Origin: Yersinia massiliensis
GTDB lineage: Bacteria > Pseudomonadota > Gammaproteobacteria > Enterobacterales > Enterobacteriaceae
Reading direction: 5' to 3'
NCBI RefSeq assembly: GCF_003048255.1
Contig: NZ_CP028487.1
Coordinates: 3,844,001-3,908,000, forward strand
Length of the DNA stretch: 64,000 bases
Shown here in pieces: positions 1 through 9,313 of the stretch (positions are counted from its first letter, which is position 1; each line of letters opens with the position of its first letter). The notes beneath the pieces were generated by a model. That model saw only the letters and a program-made list of their open reading frames with translations. It did not search any database and had not been told where the DNA came from. The translations under genes were made by a program, and so were the position numbers.

Positions 1-578
<578 letters not shown>

Positions 579-588
579 AGCAGGCTCC

Positions 589-1464
589 TTAACCATTCAT
601 CCAAGCGGGATCACGCACCATCACAGGCAAGCGATCTCGGCGATTATTCAGATCAGGCAATGCGTTGAGCAAGCCACGGGTATAGGGGTGCTGCGCATTA
701 TCGAGGTCACAAGCCGCAATGGACTCCACCACTCGTCCGGCATACATCACCAGCACGCGATCGCAGAAGCTGCGCACGAGGTTGATATCATGGCTGATAA
801 AAATCAGCCCCAGACCGCGCTCCTGCACCAAATCATCCAGCATCGCCAACACTTGTAAGCGTACCGAGACATCAAGCGCGGACGTTGGCTCATCGGCAAT
901 CACCATTTCTGGGCCCGTGATCAACATCATGGCGATCATGATGCGCTGCCCTTGCCCACCGGAGACTTCATGGGGATAGAGATGATAGACCCGTTGCGGC
1001 TGGCGGATACGCACCACCTCAAACATGGATAACACTCGCTCCCGCGCCTCTTGGCGTGAGACTTTATGGTGGGCCAAATAGGCTTCCGCTACCTGATCAC
1101 CGACACACACCACCGGATTCAATGAGTATTTCGGATCTTGCATAATCATCGACATCCGTTTGCCACGTACCTCACGCATTTTGGCTTCGCTGGCGCGCAA
1201 TAAATCCACTTCAGCAAAACGTAGCGTGTTGGCCTGTATTTGCGCGCTGTTTGGATGTAGCTTGAGTAACGCTCTGCCGACGGTGGATTTACCTGAGCCG
1301 GATTCTCCGACGATGGCGAGCTTCTCTTTGCCCAGTGCAAAGGAGACACCGCGCACCGCATCCGTCACCTGTTTACCATTGACGAAGCTGACCCGCAGGT
1401 CGTCCACTTCCAGCAAGGGCACTGCTTTATTCTGTTCTGGGATCGAGGATGTCACGTAGGCCAT
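589..1464 (-). CDS. Oligopeptide/dipeptide-type ABC transporter ATPase (OppD/DppD-like)
   Basis: First ATPase of the family-5 importer, 291 residues. It shows Walker A GESGSGKST near residue 55, Q-loop MQDPKYSLNPV, signature VSGGQGQR and Walker B VIADEPTSALD. After the nucleotide-binding domain comes the HPYTRGLL segment typical of the oligopeptide-transporter C-terminal region, so it belongs to the OppD/DppD class. The start overlaps the upstream permease gene by 38 bp. AGGAG directly abuts the ATG at 1464, which is too close, while the GTG codon three codons later has it at about 9 bp, so the true start may be 1455. It acts with the neighbouring ATPase as a heterodimer. Confidence 0.9.
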   Translation of the reverse strand: MAYVTSSIPEQNKAVPLLEVDDLRVSFVNGKQVTDAVRGVSFALGKEKLAIVGESGSGKSTVGRALLKLHPNSAQIQANTLRFAEVDLLRASEAKMREVRGKRMSMIMQDPKYSLNPVVCVGDQVAEAYLAHHKVSRQEARERVLSMFEVVRIRQPQRVYHLYPHEVSGGQGQRIMIAMMLITGPEMVIADEPTSALDVSVRLQVLAMLDDLVQERGLGLIFISHDINLVRSFCDRVLVMYAGRVVESIAACDLDNAQHPYTRGLLNALPDLNNRRDRLPVMVRDPAWMNG

Positions 1465-2335
1465 CTCCTAGGAAGTTAAACGCCAGACTGTTGAGCAAAA
1501 TCGCCAAACCGGGGATAGTCACCAGCCACCAGCACTCCATCATGTAACGTCGGCCACTGGAGATCATCGCCCCCCATTCTGGGTCCGGTGGCTGCGAACC
1601 TAAGCCGAGGAACCCCAAACCCGCCGCCGTCAAAATGATACCGGCCATATTCATGGTGATGCGGATGATCACCGAGGGCAGGCACAGCGGCACGATGTGA
1701 CGGGACAAAATACGCAGTGGCGAGGCACCTTGTAATTTCACCGCTGAGACAAAATCGGCGTTGCGTAATGAAAGGGTTTCAGCCCTTGCCAAACGGGCAA
1801 TGGGCGGCCACGCCGTCAAGGTGATCGCAATAACCACGTGCTCCAAACCGGGGCCTAAAGCTGCCACGAACGCCAGTGCCAGAACCAAGCTGGGGAAGGA
1901 GATAAAAATATCGGTGATACGCATCAGCACGCTATCGACTTTGCCGCCGAAATAGCCCGCGACCACGCCCAGTAATAGTCCGATGGGCCCCACGGTCACC
2001 GATACCAGTGCCACGATGTATAAGGTGGTGCGTGCGCCATAAATTAACCGGCTATATTGATCACGGCCAAACTCATCGGTACCAAACCAGTGTTGGCTGC
2101 TCGGTGCCTGCAAAGCGTTGCCCAGATCTTGCGTCAATGGGTTGTGCGTGGCTAACCAAGGGGCAAAGAAAGCCACCACCAATAGCAAACCAATAATCGC
2201 GACGCCGATCGCCGTCAGCGGGTTTTTCATTAAGGTGCGCATAAAGTTCAGCACCCGCCGTAGGCCGCGTTTCCAGCCCTGACTGTTGCGATCAGGGCGT
2301 GCCACGGTGTTATCAGGTTCAGAGGAAAGCATCAT
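1427..2335 (-). CDS. ABC transporter permease, DppC/OppC family
   Basis: Inner-membrane subunit of the family-5 importer, 302 residues. A cytoplasmic N-terminus of about 40 residues is followed by a first membrane segment (LTAIGVAIIGLLLVVAFFA) and the GTDEFGRDQYSRLIYGART motif characteristic of DppC/OppC proteins. A cluster of further hydrophobic segments follows, then a permease coupling loop near ARAETLSLRNADFVSAVK. It overlaps the upstream DppB-like gene by 4 bp (ATGA), indicating translational coupling, and should pair with that protein to form the channel. Substrate specificity is not evident from the sequence. Confidence 0.92.
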   Translation of the reverse strand: MMLSSEPDNTVARPDRNSQGWKRGLRRVLNFMRTLMKNPLTAIGVAIIGLLLVVAFFAPWLATHNPLTQDLGNALQAPSSQHWFGTDEFGRDQYSRLIYGARTTLYIVALVSVTVGPIGLLLGVVAGYFGGKVDSVLMRITDIFISFPSLVLALAFVAALGPGLEHVVIAITLTAWPPIARLARAETLSLRNADFVSAVKLQGASPLRILSRHIVPLCLPSVIIRITMNMAGIILTAAGLGFLGLGSQPPDPEWGAMISSGRRYMMECWWLVTIPGLAILLNSLAFNFLGDGLRDILDPRTE

Positions 2336-3372
2336 TGATTCGTCCTCGGGTCAAAGATCTGATACAGCATGTCAGACAGTAAATTCAGTGAAACGAAGAT
2401 CAGCCCCACCAGCAACACGCACCCCATCACCGCATTCATATCACCGAGTAATAAGCTGCCGGTGAGATAGGAGCCAAACCCCGGCCACGAGAAGACGGTT
2501 TCAATCAATACCGCCCCTTCGAGTAATGAGCCGTAGGCCAGTGCGACCACCGTCAGTAATTGCACCAGAATATTGCGAAACGCATGGCCCCATAGCACCT
2601 GAAACTCGGATAATCCCTTCACTTTGGCGGTGATAATGTATTCCTGCGACAGTTGCGCCAGCATAAAGCTGCGGGTCATACGACTGATGTACGCCAGCGA
2701 ATGGAAGCCGAGGATCGTCGCCGGTAACAGCAAGTGATTAACCGCACTGCGGAACACTTCCCACTCACCGGCCAGTGCGGAGTCAATCAGCAGTAAGCCC
2801 GTGCGGCGATCAACCAAGCCGTCATAGGCCATATCCACCCGACCTGCGCCGCCAACCCAGTTTAACCAAGCGTAGAACACCAGCAGCCCCATCATGCCGA
2901 CCCAGAAGATCGGGGTTGAGTAGCCTGCCAAGCTAATGAAACGCACCACATAGTCAGCAAATTTGCCACGGCGGGCTGCCGCCATTACCCCCAGTGGGAT
3001 ACCCAAACCGGCCCCGACCAAAATGGCCATGGTGGCAAGCTCAATGGTGGCAGGGAAGACGCGAATGATGTCATCCACTACCGGCCGTCCAGTGAGCAAG
3101 GCATTACCGAGATCACCGTGAATGAGCGAGTTAAAATAGATAAAAAATTGTGTCCATAACGGCTTATCCAACCCCAATTGCAAGTAAACCTGCTGATAGG
3201 TGCTTTGGTCCGCATCTTGGCCCACTATCGCCAAAACAGGGTCGATGGGCATCACTCGCCCAATAATGAACGTCAGAATCAATAAGCCGAATAACGTCAC
3301 CGCCACTTGCAGCAGGCGCTTGGATAAACGCCGTACAATGCCATGGGGGGCAAACCAGTCTGAAACCTTCAT
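2332..3372 (-). CDS. ABC transporter permease, DppB/OppB family
   Basis: Inner-membrane subunit of the family-5 importer, 346 residues. It has an N-terminal membrane segment near residues 20-40, a periplasmic domain with YLQLGLDKPLWTQF, then the transmembrane bundle. The coupling-loop region reads RSFMLAQLSQEYIITAKVKG. The segment EGAVLIETVFSWPGFG near residue 290 is a hallmark of DppB/OppB proteins. It is preceded by a GGGAGGATAGC ribosome-binding region and lies 63 bp after the binding-protein gene, with a hairpin in the gap. It should form the channel with the DppC-like subunit. Confidence 0.92.
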   Translation of the reverse strand: MKVSDWFAPHGIVRRLSKRLLQVAVTLFGLLILTFIIGRVMPIDPVLAIVGQDADQSTYQQVYLQLGLDKPLWTQFFIYFNSLIHGDLGNALLTGRPVVDDIIRVFPATIELATMAILVGAGLGIPLGVMAAARRGKFADYVVRFISLAGYSTPIFWVGMMGLLVFYAWLNWVGGAGRVDMAYDGLVDRRTGLLLIDSALAGEWEVFRSAVNHLLLPATILGFHSLAYISRMTRSFMLAQLSQEYIITAKVKGLSEFQVLWGHAFRNILVQLLTVVALAYGSLLEGAVLIETVFSWPGFGSYLTGSLLLGDMNAVMGCVLLVGLIFVSLNLLSDMLYQIFDPRTNQ

Positions 3373-3388
3373 GCTATCCTCCCGTCAT

Positions 3389-3414
3389 GGGCAAGGCATG
3401 CTCATGCCCTGCCC
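3389..3414 (-). promoter_or_regulatory. Intercistronic hairpin between binding-protein and permease genes
   Basis: A 12-bp arm pair with one mismatch (GGGCAAGGCATG at 3389-3400, CATGCCCTGCCC at 3403-3414) sits between the solute-binding protein gene and the permease genes. Such hairpins commonly protect the upstream mRNA or attenuate transcription, so binding protein is made in excess over membrane subunits. No long T run follows on the minus strand, so stabilisation is more likely than full termination. The function is inferred. Confidence 0.5.
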
Positions 3415-3435
3415 GTTAGGTTGCGTGCAGTGAAT

Positions 3436-5046
3436 TTATCGCTGCTTATACACCTGTAGCAGGCGGGTGGTGGTGGACGGATGCGGCACGTAATCCATGA
3501 CGTCCTTGCGCACCACAACGGAGTCAACCATTTGTGAGATAGGTAAAATGGCAGGGTAAAGCGCGTCGTAACGTTCCTGAACGGCCACGTACATTTGCTT
3601 TTGCTTAACCGGATCTTTTTCGATTAATGCATTATCAATCAGATCGTTAAGTTCTTTATCGTAGAAAGAGGTGCGCCAGCCTTGGAAGTTGGTCAGTTTG
3701 GCGGCATCACTGTTATCAGGGTTGTAGGCGACCGAACGCAGGCTAGAGTGTGGGTGCGGGTCAACACCGCCACCACCACGGCCAACCAACATGTCGAATT
3801 GGCGGTCGCGCATCGCGCCATAAACCTGATTCCCAGTGCCGGTCAGAATCTTGGCTTGTATCCCCGCCTGTGCCAGTGTGGATTGCACCGATGTCGCCAC
3901 ATTGATGAACGGAGGATCAGACAGGACACGCAGCGTGGTGGTGAATCCGTCTGGATAGCCGGCTTCGGCTAATAGCGCCTTGGCTTTCGCCACATCCAAC
4001 TGATAGCCGGGATCAGGCAGCGTGACATCCATGCCTTTCTGAATCGGGCGTTGGTGGAAAATGCCATAGCCCGGCATGATGGTGTTATTGATACCGGCAT
4101 AATCAATCAGATAACGTACTGCTTCGCGCACTTTTGGGTTAGCAAAATGCGGCTCTTTCAGGCTCATCGCAACATAGTAAATGGTGCCACGCTGAACTTC
4201 ATCGACCTTGATATCAGGGTTGTTTTTCAGCGCATTGATATCTGGCACTGACATGCCACTGGCAATATCAATGTCCCCTTTTTCGATCATTAAGCGCAGT
4301 GCTTGCGACTCGGTCATATGGCGGAATATCGCCCGCTTAATTTTGGCATCGCCTTGCCAGTAATTCTCGACTCGGCTCATCCGCAAGACATCTTTTGCCT
4401 GCCAGACGTCAAGCTTGAAGGGGCCAGAACCCGCTTCGTTGGTGGTCAACCAACCGTTACCCCAGTCGCCATTTTTCTCATGTTGCATCACGGTGGCTTG
4501 GTCCAAAATCGAACCACTGCCCAAGGTGCCCAGTGAGTAGATCACCAGTTTTGGGTCGGTCGGTTTTGGCAGTTCAATTTCCACCGTTAAGGGGTCTTTG
4601 GCACGAATCAGTTGCGCCACGTTATCAGCGGTGAAACCGTAGGATTTCCACGTCGTGGCTTGCGCCAGATTGAGGTGCATCAGGCGATTCATCGACCAAG
4701 CAAAGTCGGCGGCCGTCACCGGATTACCGGAGTGGAATTTCATGCCATCACGCAGGGTGAAGGTAATTAATTTGCCGTCATCACTAATTTTCCATGCCGT
4801 GGCCGCGCCGGGCAGCACCTTACTGGGGGTATGCGGGTCCAGTTCGACCAAGGAGTCATACAGGTTAACGATGATAGCCACCGCATCATTGCCGGTCATG
4901 GCGGCGGGATCGAGGGACAGCAGGTTATTCATGTTCATGCCAACAATCAGTTGGTCATCGGGTGTTTTCGCCACACTGACGCCAGCCGACGTCAGGGTGA
5001 CCATAAGGGTAAGGAGGAGTGTTCTAACTATTATTATCGCGTTCAT
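3436..5046 (-). CDS. Periplasmic solute-binding protein, ABC family 5
   Basis: Captures the substrate in the periplasm for the importer encoded downstream; 536 residues from the chosen start. The signal peptide is about 26 residues (hydrophobic IIIVRTLLLTLMVTLTSAG, then VSVA before KTPDDQL). The mature protein has the family-5 pattern: LIVGMNMNNLLSLDPAA at the N-terminus, ITFTLRDGMKFHSGNPV and DFAWSMNRL. An ATG 69 bp further upstream is open but lacks a ribosome-binding site; the ATG at 5046 has GGAGA about 7 bp before it and gives a clean signal peptide. Family-5 proteins bind peptides, oligosaccharides, nickel or opines. The linked enolase-superfamily enzyme makes a sugar-acid or peptide-derived ligand plausible, but the ligand is unknown. 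Confidence 0.92.
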   Translation of the reverse strand: MNAIIIVRTLLLTLMVTLTSAGVSVAKTPDDQLIVGMNMNNLLSLDPAAMTGNDAVAIIVNLYDSLVELDPHTPSKVLPGAATAWKISDDGKLITFTLRDGMKFHSGNPVTAADFAWSMNRLMHLNLAQATTWKSYGFTADNVAQLIRAKDPLTVEIELPKPTDPKLVIYSLGTLGSGSILDQATVMQHEKNGDWGNGWLTTNEAGSGPFKLDVWQAKDVLRMSRVENYWQGDAKIKRAIFRHMTESQALRLMIEKGDIDIASGMSVPDINALKNNPDIKVDEVQRGTIYYVAMSLKEPHFANPKVREAVRYLIDYAGINNTIMPGYGIFHQRPIQKGMDVTLPDPGYQLDVAKAKALLAEAGYPDGFTTTLRVLSDPPFINVATSVQSTLAQAGIQAKILTGTGNQVYGAMRDRQFDMLVGRGGGGVDPHPHSSLRSVAYNPDNSDAAKLTNFQGWRTSFYDKELNDLIDNALIEKDPVKQKQMYVAVQERYDALYPAILPISQMVDSVVVRKDVMDYVPHPSTTTRLLQVYKQR

Positions 5047-5159
5047 GGACCATCTCCGGTAAGAAAAGGCTAGATCTGAATGCTTGTTTTTATAGTCGAT
5101 ACAACGGGTTATCACGACCCAAAGACATTGGTGTTGTCAGTTAGCAAGCAAGCTAAACG

Positions 5160-6314
5160 TTATTCCGGGCGTAAGGTATGTGCTTGGATATAATCGAAAT
5201 TAATATCCTCACCTAAACCTGGGCGAGTCGGCAGTGAGACATAACCTTCACTGTCCATCGGGTCGATAATGCTGTTGAGGTAGGCAGCAGGTTCATCGTA
5301 ATCGAGGAACGGATGCAGCAGTCCGCGCTCATACCAGCGGCAGTTGCGAATAGCACCGACCACGGCCAAGTTAGGCGCGCCATTGCCATGAATCTCGCAA
5401 TCCATGCCGAAAGATTCCGCCAAATGAGCCACTTTCAGGCAAGGTGTAATACCGCCTACCCCTTGCACACCCGCGCGTAAAATATCGCAGGCACCGGCTT
5501 TCACCCAGTCGGCACGGCTGAAGTATTTACCCGCCAAGCTTTCAGGCCCGATGATGTCAATCTGTAGGTTTTCACGCAGCCAGCAATAAGAGGCCATGCT
5601 CTGCTCTTCCATCGGCTCTTCGAACCAACTGAAGTTCAGTTTTTGCAGCTCGCGGCCAATGTAGAGTGCGTCGCTGCGGCTATACCAGTGGTAGCCATCA
5701 AGCATCAACGCGACATCTGGCCCTACCGCTTCACGGACAGCAGCGCAAGCACGGACATCCATCTGTGGGCTAGGCGCGAAGGAAACCGGCGGCATCCATG
5801 TATGCAGCTTAATCCCCTTATAGCCTCTGGCGACCAACTGCTCGGCAAAGCGGGCGTATTCATCTGGCGTAGATAAACCACCGGCCAATTCGTCCCCACA
5901 CATGGTGCTGCCGTAAGCCAATACTTTATCGCGGTAGCCACCGAGCAATTTATACACTGGCTGGCCCAACTTGCGCCCGAGCAGATCCCAGATAGCTTGT
6001 TCCGCAATGGCCAGTGCTCGGTCAGTGAGTTGATTCGCGCTGCCCCGTTGCCAATGCACTAAATCATTCCACAGCCGCTCGCGATCAAAAGGATTCTGTC
6101 CAATCAGGACTTTTTTAAAGAAGCTATTAATAATGTGTGGACGGATCACTTCAGGGGGAGCGAAAGCATAACCGCAATCACCTTCGTCGGTGGTCAAGGT
6201 CAGCATGGCCATTTTGGCCTGCGATTCCTCACCGGGATGGGAATGCCCTGCGGTATCAGACACACGCCGAGTGGGATAAGAAAAAACGGTTACCTCTACT
6301 GAGATTATTTTCAC
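5160..6314 (-). CDS. Enolase-superfamily enzyme (mandelate racemase / muconate lactonizing type)
   Basis: Predicted Mg-dependent cytoplasmic enzyme that abstracts a proton next to a carboxylate, giving dehydration, cycloisomerisation or epimerisation; 384 residues, full length for the family. The N-terminal capping domain spans about 1-130 and the barrel the rest. Visible candidate residues are K169 and H171 in GIKLHTW at the end of the second barrel strand, metal ligands D206 (MLDGYHW), E232 (WFEEP) and E258 (IGPESL), then D277 and H309 (CEIHGNG), which could form the Asp-His dyad of the mandelate racemase subgroup. K-x-H instead of K-x-K points away from mandelate racemase itself. It is the first gene of the operon with the family-5 importer, so it probably acts on the imported compound or a product of it. 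The substrate is not known. Confidence 0.88.
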   Translation of the reverse strand: MKIISVEVTVFSYPTRRVSDTAGHSHPGEESQAKMAMLTLTTDEGDCGYAFAPPEVIRPHIINSFFKKVLIGQNPFDRERLWNDLVHWQRGSANQLTDRALAIAEQAIWDLLGRKLGQPVYKLLGGYRDKVLAYGSTMCGDELAGGLSTPDEYARFAEQLVARGYKGIKLHTWMPPVSFAPSPQMDVRACAAVREAVGPDVALMLDGYHWYSRSDALYIGRELQKLNFSWFEEPMEEQSMASYCWLRENLQIDIIGPESLAGKYFSRADWVKAGACDILRAGVQGVGGITPCLKVAHLAESFGMDCEIHGNGAPNLAVVGAIRNCRWYERGLLHPFLDYDEPAAYLNSIIDPMDSEGYVSLPTRPGLGEDINFDYIQAHTLRPE

Positions 6315-6592
6315 CTGATTACCTGCCTTTATGGTTCATCTCGTTTGCAATCGAAACGGGGTCGATCGTTAGCCTATTCTGATGCCAGGATTTTTTTCAT
6401 TCGGCACTAGAAAGGCTAATCCCTTATTTTTAATAATGATTTACTCACTTCAAATACTAGAACGACGGATCTTTTAAAATGGAATGTTATTTCACTTGCT
6501 CAGTATTGAAGATAACCATCTAATAGTCATTAGGAGAATCGCTGCAAAAGCAGTAATAAAGACGCACTTTTTTAGGCAAACGCCCAGTTTAT

Positions 6593-6608
6593 TGTGAGCA
6601 GTATCACG
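6593..6608. promoter_or_regulatory. CRP-like site in the 660-bp divergent intergenic region (6315-6973)
   Basis: TGTGA-GCAGTA-TCACG matches the CRP consensus TGTGA-N6-TCACA at 9 of 10 defined positions. It lies between the divergent enolase/ABC operon (start 6314) and the aminotransferase gene (start 6974), about 280 bp and 365 bp from them. The remaining intergenic DNA is AT-rich near 6400-6560 and shows no gene I can support; a short open frame at 6594-6779 overlaps the site and has no recognisable features. Catabolite control of the importer operon is an inference. Confidence 0.45.
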
Positions 6609-6973
6609 ATGAATTTGGTGGAGAGTGTCGGACGTCACAAAACACGGCCGCGCCGCGAGTGCCTCAACGGCGGTTTAAAGCCAGGCTCTGCCATCAAACA
6701 AGGCGGTATGAGTGCAGTGATTCGTCAAAGGATAAAACCGCACCGCACGGATATCAGACAGATAAGAATTATCTTGTAAGTCACTGGTAAAGAATGGATT
6801 TAGGCTAAAACATATTGATTACAAATATGACCTCGGGCTATGCTCAATCTCACTTATAACAAAATGTAACAGAGGTTCTCTCCCCCACAGATTTCAAGCC
6901 ATCGGACGGCAGCGAACCCGTTTCCCTCGCCGTTTTATCCCTTGAATGGGCGGAAGAGACCGAGGAAATGAGC

Positions 6974-8137
6974 ATGGATCGTCGTACACTTTTAAAATCG
7001 TCAGGGTTATTACTGGGCGGCTTAACTTTTGGTGGCTTGGTTTCTCGGGCTCAAGCCAAAAGTATTGAGATTGTCTCCCCGAAAATGACACCGAGTGAGC
7101 AACAACCTTTGCTCCTCAATTTTAATGAAAATTCGTTAGGGATGTCGCCGAAAGCGCATCAAGCCATTATTGATGCCCTGCCTACCGCCTTTCGCTACCC
7201 TGATGCCGCTCGTGAACAGTTGATTAACGATATCGCCGCCGAGTATCAACTTAAACCCGAAAATGTTTCTCTGGGGAATGGCTCATCTGAGACCATTCAG
7301 GCTGTTATCCAAGCGGTGATTCGCCAAGCTGAACAAGACCGTACGCCGATTCAACTGGTGGTGCCGGACCCGACATTTAACTATGCCGAGCTGTATGCCA
7401 AGCCCTTTGGTATTCCCATTGAGAAAGTGGTTCTCACCCCAGAAATGACGTTCGATCTGCCAGCCATGAAGCAGAAAGTAGCGAGTTTTAACGGGCGATC
7501 GATCGTCTATCTGTGCAATCCCAATAACCCAACGGCGACCATCACCCCCGCCAATCTTATTGATGCATGGGTTAAAAGTGCCTCACCGGATACGCTGTTT
7601 ATTATTGATGAAGCCTACGCGGAGTTTGTCAGTGATCCTGCGTTCCGTAGCGCGATTGAGTTGGTTCAGGCAGGCCATAAAAATCTGTTGGTGACCCGTA
7701 CTTTCTCGAAAATATTCGCACTGGCAGGGCTGAGAGTGGGCTATGGTATCGCTCATCCGGCACTGATCGCCCAAGTTGAAAACTTTGTCTCACTGGATAA
7801 CACCAATACCGCTGGCGCGGTGGCCGCATTGGCCTCATTGCAAGATAAACCTTTTGTGCATTACAGCCGCCAGTCTACCGATCATGCGCGCCGTATCGTG
7901 ACCGAAACACTGGATCAACTGAAATTGGCTTATGTGCCGTCTCAGGCAAACTTTGTTTTCCACCAAGTGACTGGCGATGTGAAAACCTACCAAAACCGGA
8001 TGAAGCAATATCACGTGTTTGTTGGCCGAGAGTTCCCGCCGGCTGTCGGTTGGAACCGCCTAACGTTGGGTACGCCAGAAGAGATGACCGCCTTTGTCAC
8101 CGTGTTAAAAATGTTCCGTAGCAAAGGTTGGGTGTAA
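6974..8137 (+). CDS. Tat-exported PLP aminotransferase, HisC-like fold type I
   Basis: Predicted to transfer an amino group between an amino acid and a 2-oxo acid; 387 residues. The N-terminus MDRRTLLKSSGLLLGG has the twin-arginine motif followed by a weakly hydrophobic stretch and a likely cleavage after SRAQA (residue 28), so the folded, PLP-loaded enzyme should reach the periplasm. The catalytic domain matches the histidinol-phosphate aminotransferase family: N in NPNNPT, D212 in IIDEAYAEF, and the PLP lysine K246 in TRTFSKIFALAGLRVGYG. The in-frame ATG at 6968 has AGGA only 1 bp away; the ATG at 6974 has it at 7 bp and puts RR at residues 3-4, so 6974 is preferred. The next gene encodes a periplasmic cyclohexadienyl dehydratase, which suggests phenylpyruvate or a related keto acid as substrate rather than imidazole-acetol phosphate. 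Confidence 0.85.
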   Translation: MDRRTLLKSSGLLLGGLTFGGLVSRAQAKSIEIVSPKMTPSEQQPLLLNFNENSLGMSPKAHQAIIDALPTAFRYPDAAREQLINDIAAEYQLKPENVSLGNGSSETIQAVIQAVIRQAEQDRTPIQLVVPDPTFNYAELYAKPFGIPIEKVVLTPEMTFDLPAMKQKVASFNGRSIVYLCNPNNPTATITPANLIDAWVKSASPDTLFIIDEAYAEFVSDPAFRSAIELVQAGHKNLLVTRTFSKIFALAGLRVGYGIAHPALIAQVENFVSLDNTNTAGAVAALASLQDKPFVHYSRQSTDHARRIVTETLDQLKLAYVPSQANFVFHQVTGDVKTYQNRMKQYHVFVGREFPPAVGWNRLTLGTPEEMTAFVTVLKMFRSKGWV

Positions 8138-8258
8138 GCGCCCGCCGTGGTGGCATGGGATTGATAAAGTTGCAAATTAAGTGAATGGGAGGGGGGAGCT
8201 CCTCCCGAATTGCCCTACGCGCCCTACGCATAGGTTAATAACAATAATAGGAATGGCT

Positions 8259-9023
8259 ATGAAGAAATTATCACTGGGTATCATGGTATTAGCATTAATC
8301 AGCAGCCAGCACGCCTTCGCTAAAAGCTGGCAAGACATTAAGCAAAGCGGTGAATTACGTATCGGCGTGCCGGGGGATTACGCACCTTTAGCCTTCCACG
8401 ATAAACAGGGCCAATTGGTGGGCTATGACGTTGATATGGCAAAATCGCTGGCGGATAGCTTGAAACTTAAGGTCACCTTCGTGGCAACCAGTTGGCCGAC
8501 GCTATCGGAAGATTTAGTGGCTGATAAGTTTGATATCGCCATGGGTGGAGTGACCGAGACAGCGGGACGTGCGGCGCAGTTTGCGTTATCCAGCCCCGTG
8601 GTTAAGAACGGCAAAATTGCCTTAGCCAACTGCCAGCAAGCCAAAAAATTCCCCACGCTGGATGCCATTGACCGTGAAGCCGTCAAAGTCATTGTCAACC
8701 CAGGTGGCACCAACCAATCATTTGTCGATGCCAATATCAAAAAAGCGCAAATTATCCGCACCAAGGATAACGTCGCGAACTTGCAGGGTGTCCGAGATCA
8801 AAGCGCAGATATTATGTTCACCGATTTGATTGAAGGGGATTATTACCAGAGCAAAGAGCCGGGCGTATTTTGCGTCGCGACACCGGAAATATTACCCGGC
8901 ACGGGCAGCTACAAAGTTTATATGATGGCGAAAGATAACCAGCCACTGTTAGAGCAAGTGAACCAGTGGCTAAGCGGGGAGACAAAATCTACCCTCGCTC
9001 ATAAGTGGCAGATCTCCGAGTAG
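8259..9023 (+). CDS. pheC: Periplasmic cyclohexadienyl dehydratase, PheC-like
   Basis: Predicted to convert prephenate to phenylpyruvate (and arogenate to phenylalanine) in the periplasm; 254 residues with a 21-residue Sec signal peptide ending HAFA. The fold is that of family-3 solute-binding proteins, but the marks are those I remember for Pseudomonas PheC: TSWP at 78-81, FDIAMGGVT at 91-99, VNPGGTN at 146-152, NIKKA at 159-163, and TDLIE with E192 at the position of the PheC catalytic glutamate. Two cysteines (C125, C205) fall where PheC has its pair. The ATG at 8259 has ATAGGA 7 bp upstream; earlier in-frame starts lack this. There is no linked ABC permease. The alternative is an orphan amino acid binding protein, which the VNPGGTN and TDLIE motifs argue against. 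Confidence 0.8.
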   Translation: MKKLSLGIMVLALISSQHAFAKSWQDIKQSGELRIGVPGDYAPLAFHDKQGQLVGYDVDMAKSLADSLKLKVTFVATSWPTLSEDLVADKFDIAMGGVTETAGRAAQFALSSPVVKNGKIALANCQQAKKFPTLDAIDREAVKVIVNPGGTNQSFVDANIKKAQIIRTKDNVANLQGVRDQSADIMFTDLIEGDYYQSKEPGVFCVATPEILPGTGSYKVYMMAKDNQPLLEQVNQWLSGETKSTLAHKWQISE

Positions 9024-9050
9024 CGCGAGATAAAAGTAATACGAGATAAA

Positions 9051-9263
9051 TCAAGCGGCGGCAGACTCGTTGATCTCAATACGACCAATATGTAGGCCGG
9101 CCCTTGCCATAATAGAAATCAACTTGTCGATACTGAAAAGCTGTATTTTGCCGTGCATAAGTTCAGACACTCGGGGCTGAGTCAGCCCGAGTGCATTAGC
9201 CGCTTCTGTTGGGGTTAACCCTTTCCGCTCAATCCAAGCATTCAATGACGGAAGAAACCCCAT
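9051..9263 (-). CDS. Short XRE helix-turn-helix protein, orphan HigA-like antitoxin
   Basis: A 70-residue cytoplasmic DNA-binding protein. The helix-turn-helix is LTPTEAANALGLTQPRVSEL (residues 16-35), followed by MHGKIQLFSIDKLISIMARAG, the pattern of small XRE proteins found as antitoxins of HigB/RelE-type toxins. Family members usually carry about 20 more N-terminal residues. Here an in-frame TAA lies 12 bp upstream of the ATG, so the gene is shortened or has a natural short start. No toxin gene is next to it: the upstream neighbour is the reductase gene, 50 bp away on the same strand, and the downstream neighbour converges. It may be a remnant or a stand-alone regulator cotranscribed with the peptide cluster. 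Confidence 0.7.
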   Translation of the reverse strand: MGFLPSLNAWIERKGLTPTEAANALGLTQPRVSELMHGKIQLFSIDKLISIMARAGLHIGRIEINESAAA

Positions 9264-9313
9264 GGCGGCCCTTTTTTATTGAATGAAAAAACCGTGATTG
9301 ATTGGCATCTCAC

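Noticed and set aside
6594..6779. 61-codon open frame in the divergent intergenic region
   Set aside because: No recognisable domain or ribosome-binding site, odd Arg-rich composition, and it overlaps a CRP-like site; probably chance.
8259..9023. Amino acid ABC binding protein as the function of the PheC-like gene
   Set aside because: No linked permease or ATPase, and PheC-type motifs (VNPGGTN, TDLIE, the Cys pair) are present; kept only as the alternative.
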